Below are positions 6,243-7,905 of a stretch of 7,905 nt of DNA, piece after piece. Each line of letters begins with the position of its first letter. The stretch's first letter is position 1. The notes below the pieces were generated by a model, which saw only the letters and a list, made by a program, of their open reading frames with translations, was not told where the DNA came from and did not search any database. The DNA lies in contig CAUJFU010000408.1 in NCBI GenBank assembly GCA_963169055.1, positions 1 to 7,905 of the forward strand, read 5' to 3'. Both the position numbers and the translations under genes were made by a program. This stretch comes from Myxococcota bacterium (GTDB lineage: Bacteria; Myxococcota_C; UBA6777).

Positions 6243-7517
6243 ATGCAGCGTCCACTCTTTTTTTGGTTGGCCTTTGTGGTGGGCCTGCTCGGATGGATGA
6301 CCGATGTCCGAGCGCAAAAGAACTTCACTGTCCCCAATCTGTTGACGTACCAAGGTTTTGTGATCGAAAGCACAGGCAAACCCCTTGATGGCGTCGCCAA
6401 ACTCACCTTCCGTCTGTACGATTCCGATAGCGGAGCCACGCCGCTTTGGGAAGAAAAGCAAGATGTCACGATGGACAAGGGTTTATTTGTCGTTTCGTTG
6501 GGGTCTGCAACGGCCCTTCCTGACGGCGTCTTCGCCAACAACGCAACGCTTTATCTCGGAATCACGATGGATGCCGATCCCGAGTTTCGCCCTCGTCAAC
6601 GCCTCGGAAGTGTCCCCTACGCTTTGGTCGCAGGATCGGCCCAAGTTGCCCTGCGCACCAAAGACGGCCTCACCCTCCTCACCAAAGACAGCGACGGAAA
6701 CACCATCGAAAAGAAAGTGATCGACAAAGACGGCAAGTGGATCGGTGATCCAAGCGGCCTCCAAGGCCCCGCAGGCCCCGCAGGTGCAGCAGGCCCCGCT
6801 GGCCCAGCAGGCCAAGATGGCGCGGCAGGCCCCGTAGGTCCGGCGGGTGCAGCAGGCCCAAAAGGTGACAAAGGCGATACAGGTGCGACAGGCCCCGCAG
6901 GTGCGGCAGGACCCGTAGGACCGGCAGGTGCGACAGGACCGGCAGGTGCGACAGGCCCAGCAGGTGCGACAGGTGCTCAAGGTCTCAAAGGAGACACAGG
7001 TGCGGCAGGTGCTCAAGGTCTCAAAGGAGACACAGGTGCGGCAGGCCCGCAAGGTGCTCAAGGTCTCAAAGGCGATACAGGCGCAACAGGCCCACAAGGC
7101 CCCACGGGTGCGACAGGCCCCCAAGGTCCCACTGGCCCCATCGGGCCGACAGGATCAACGGGTCCGAAAGGTGACTCTTGTTCGATCGCCAATACTTCTT
7201 ACGACGTCAACCAAAACACGGTGATCACTTTCTTGTGCGGTTCGACCACCTCCAACGTCACCGTACAGCGCGGCGTCGCAGGCCCCCAAGGCATCCAAGG
7301 CGTCGCAGGCCCCCAAGGCATCCAAGGCCCCCCCGGCCCCAAAACCACCATCGGACGCCAAGCCTGTGCTTGGTCCGGGGACGTCAACACTTGGGACCAA
7401 GCCTTCACTTATGTTTGTCCAGGCGAAGGGTTTGTTGCTGGCGTAGCTTCCTATCACGACAACGGCACAGAAGACCGCCGCTTTAACTTTTATTGCTGTA
7501 CTGCGTACAACCAATAA
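6243..7517 (+). CDS. Secreted collagen-like protein with dermatopontin-like C-terminal module
   Basis: This 424-residue protein has a signal peptide with likely cleavage after VRA (24/25). Residues about 25-135 form an N-terminal domain of a type seen in many extracellular bacterial proteins: LLTYQGFV (33-40), a central FRLYD, and PRQRLGSVPYAL (117-128). After a charged linker come 47 uninterrupted Gly-X-Y triplets (172-312), then a 31-residue insert with Cys313 and Cys332, then 8 more triplets (344-367). The last 57 residues contain WDQAFTYVCPGEGFVAGVAS (384-403), then YHDNGTEDRRFNFYCC (404-419), which matches the 'S.....DR.W.FYCC' loop pattern of animal dermatopontins. The expected structure is a secreted trimer with a triple-helical stalk and disulfide-stabilised end domains. 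AGGAGG at 6233-6238, 4 nt before the ATG, is strong though close. Collagen and signal peptide are certain; the dermatopontin relation is by motif only. Confidence 0.92.
   Translation: MQRPLFFWLAFVVGLLGWMTDVRAQKNFTVPNLLTYQGFVIESTGKPLDGVAKLTFRLYDSDSGATPLWEEKQDVTMDKGLFVVSLGSATALPDGVFANNATLYLGITMDADPEFRPRQRLGSVPYALVAGSAQVALRTKDGLTLLTKDSDGNTIEKKVIDKDGKWIGDPSGLQGPAGPAGAAGPAGPAGQDGAAGPVGPAGAAGPKGDKGDTGATGPAGAAGPVGPAGATGPAGATGPAGATGAQGLKGDTGAAGAQGLKGDTGAAGPQGAQGLKGDTGATGPQGPTGATGPQGPTGPIGPTGSTGPKGDSCSIANTSYDVNQNTVITFLCGSTTSNVTVQRGVAGPQGIQGVAGPQGIQGPPGPKTTIGRQACAWSGDVNTWDQAFTYVCPGEGFVAGVASYHDNGTEDRRFNFYCCTAYNQ
6972..7088 (+). repeat. 36-bp repeats inside the collagen tract
   Basis: Two identical tandem 36-bp units (6972-7007 and 7008-7043) encode GAQ-GLK-GDT-GAA. 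A third, diverged copy (7053-7088, encoding GAQ-GLK-GDT-GAT) follows after one extra triplet. Base-level identity, including synonymous positions, in the first two copies points to recent duplication or ongoing repeat slippage. Confidence 0.85.
7272..7325 (+). repeat. 27-bp tandem repeat in the second collagen block
   Basis: Two identical 27-bp units (7272-7298 and 7299-7325) each encode GVA-GPQ-GIQ, followed by GPP-GPK. All synonymous positions are the same, so the duplication is recent or homogenised. Confidence 0.85.
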
Positions 7518-7779
7518 TCCGTCTGCGTTTGTTTGCAGCTTGGCTTCTTCTTTCTTCCTCCGTCTTCTCGCGTCTTGCCTACCTCGCGACCATCTCTTCG
7601 CACGACAAGTCTTGCCTTTTTGCTTGGTTGGTTTATTCTCCGTGCGTGTTTTCGCGATCATGCGATATCATTGAAGAAAATCATAAGAAAAATCGGAATG
7701 TCGCCGTGTGAACGAGTCTTTATTGAGGTGAATCAGTGCGAAGCGCTGGTTTATTGGGCTTGAAAGGAAAGGTCGTCTT
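7518..7779. other. Intergenic region, no supported gene
   Basis: These 262 bp are pyrimidine-rich at first (7530-7625), then AT-rich (7665-7695). A short hairpin, CAGTGC-GAA-GCGCTG with one G-T pair, lies at 7734-7748, without a T-tract. A 21-codon ORF at 7698-7763 has no convincing ribosome binding site. A promoter for the downstream lipoprotein is expected here, but no clear -35/-10 pair is visible. Confidence 0.4.
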
Positions 7780-7905
7780 ATGCGTTGGTTTGGTATGGTT
7801 TTCTGGAGTGTTGTGCTGGGTGGAAGTATGGTGTCGTGTGGAGGGGGAGGGGAGTGCGTCAACAACATTCAGTTGAGCGAGTACAACACAAGTGGGCTTC
7901 GGTGC
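7780..7905 (+). CDS. Partial lipoprotein, N-terminal 42 residues
   Basis: An ATG at 7780 opens a frame that stays open to the window edge. The product begins MRWFGMVFWSVVLGGSMVSC, a short basic-hydrophobic signal peptide ending in a lipobox-like MVSC. Cys20 would be lipidated; Met at -3 is less common than Leu but acceptable. CGGGGEC follows, a Gly-rich tether typical of lipoproteins in related bacteria, then polar sequence. AGGAAAGG (7765-7772) lies 7 nt before the start. The functional domain is outside the window, so no function can be named. Like its three upstream neighbours it appears destined for the envelope. Confidence 0.7.
   Translation, partial: MRWFGMVFWSVVLGGSMVSCGGGGECVNNIQLSEYNTSGLRC

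Noticed and set aside
6483-7124. Cys/Thr-rich minus-strand ORF opposite the collagen tract
   Set aside because: It is the antisense reading of Gly-X-Y codons and has no independent support.
6765-7340. Short regular repeats that could suggest a CRISPR array
   Set aside because: The period follows Gly-X-Y codons in an open frame and there are no unique spacers, so it is a collagen tract.
7607-7617. CAAGTCTTGCC, which also occurs on the minus strand within the palindrome at 219-233
   Set aside because: An 11-base match between two places in about 8 kb is expected by chance many times.
7698-7763. 21-codon small ORF before the last gene
   Set aside because: It has no clear ribosome binding site or composition signal, and its length is expected by chance.

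Overview
The window looks like chromosomal DNA of a Gram-negative bacterium of the Myxococcota/Bradymonadota ('deltaproteobacterial') type. The evidence is a Cys-rich lipoprotein with three MopE-type 'CDG.DNDCDG.IDE' motifs, a secreted collagen-like protein with the 'YQG...PRQRL.SVPYA' N-terminal domain, and a second lipoprotein with a Gly-rich stretch after its lipid-anchor Cys. By eye the GC content is moderate (mid-50s percent), lower than classical myxobacteria. No rRNA, tRNA or CRISPR array is visible. The lineage is an inference, not a match.

Layout: positions 1-79 (minus strand, running off the left edge) hold the first 26 codons of a MerR/IS607-type helix-turn-helix protein, probably an IS607-family serine recombinase, with a candidate promoter at 111-139. 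Positions 80-341 carry no supported gene but include a perfect 7-bp-arm inverted repeat. Positions 342-3851 (+) encode a 1169-residue GlmS-like glutamine amidotransferase/SIS protein. It is about twice the normal length, with insertions in the glutaminase domain and a C-terminal extension of about 310 residues. Its stop codon lies in one copy of an imperfect direct repeat whose second copy leads into the next gene. Positions 3941-5059 (+) encode an unrecognised Pro-rich protein with a single N-terminal membrane anchor. Positions 5247-6137 (+) encode the MopE-motif lipoprotein. Positions 6243-7517 (+) encode a secreted collagen-like protein with 47 + 8 Gly-X-Y triplets and a dermatopontin-like C-terminal module. 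Positions 7780-7905 (+) are the start of another lipoprotein, cut by the right edge.

How they may work together: four consecutive plus-strand genes (3941 to the right edge) appear to encode exported or membrane-anchored proteins, so this side of the window looks like a cell-surface/extracellular-matrix locus. The GlmS-like protein upstream would make, or act on, an amino-sugar phosphate, a precursor of cell-envelope polymers. A functional link between it and the surface proteins is only suggested by adjacency: gaps of 89-262 bp and a possible terminator at 6147-6178 argue against one tight operon. The most notable items are the enlarged GlmS-like enzyme and the collagen-dermatopontin combination.
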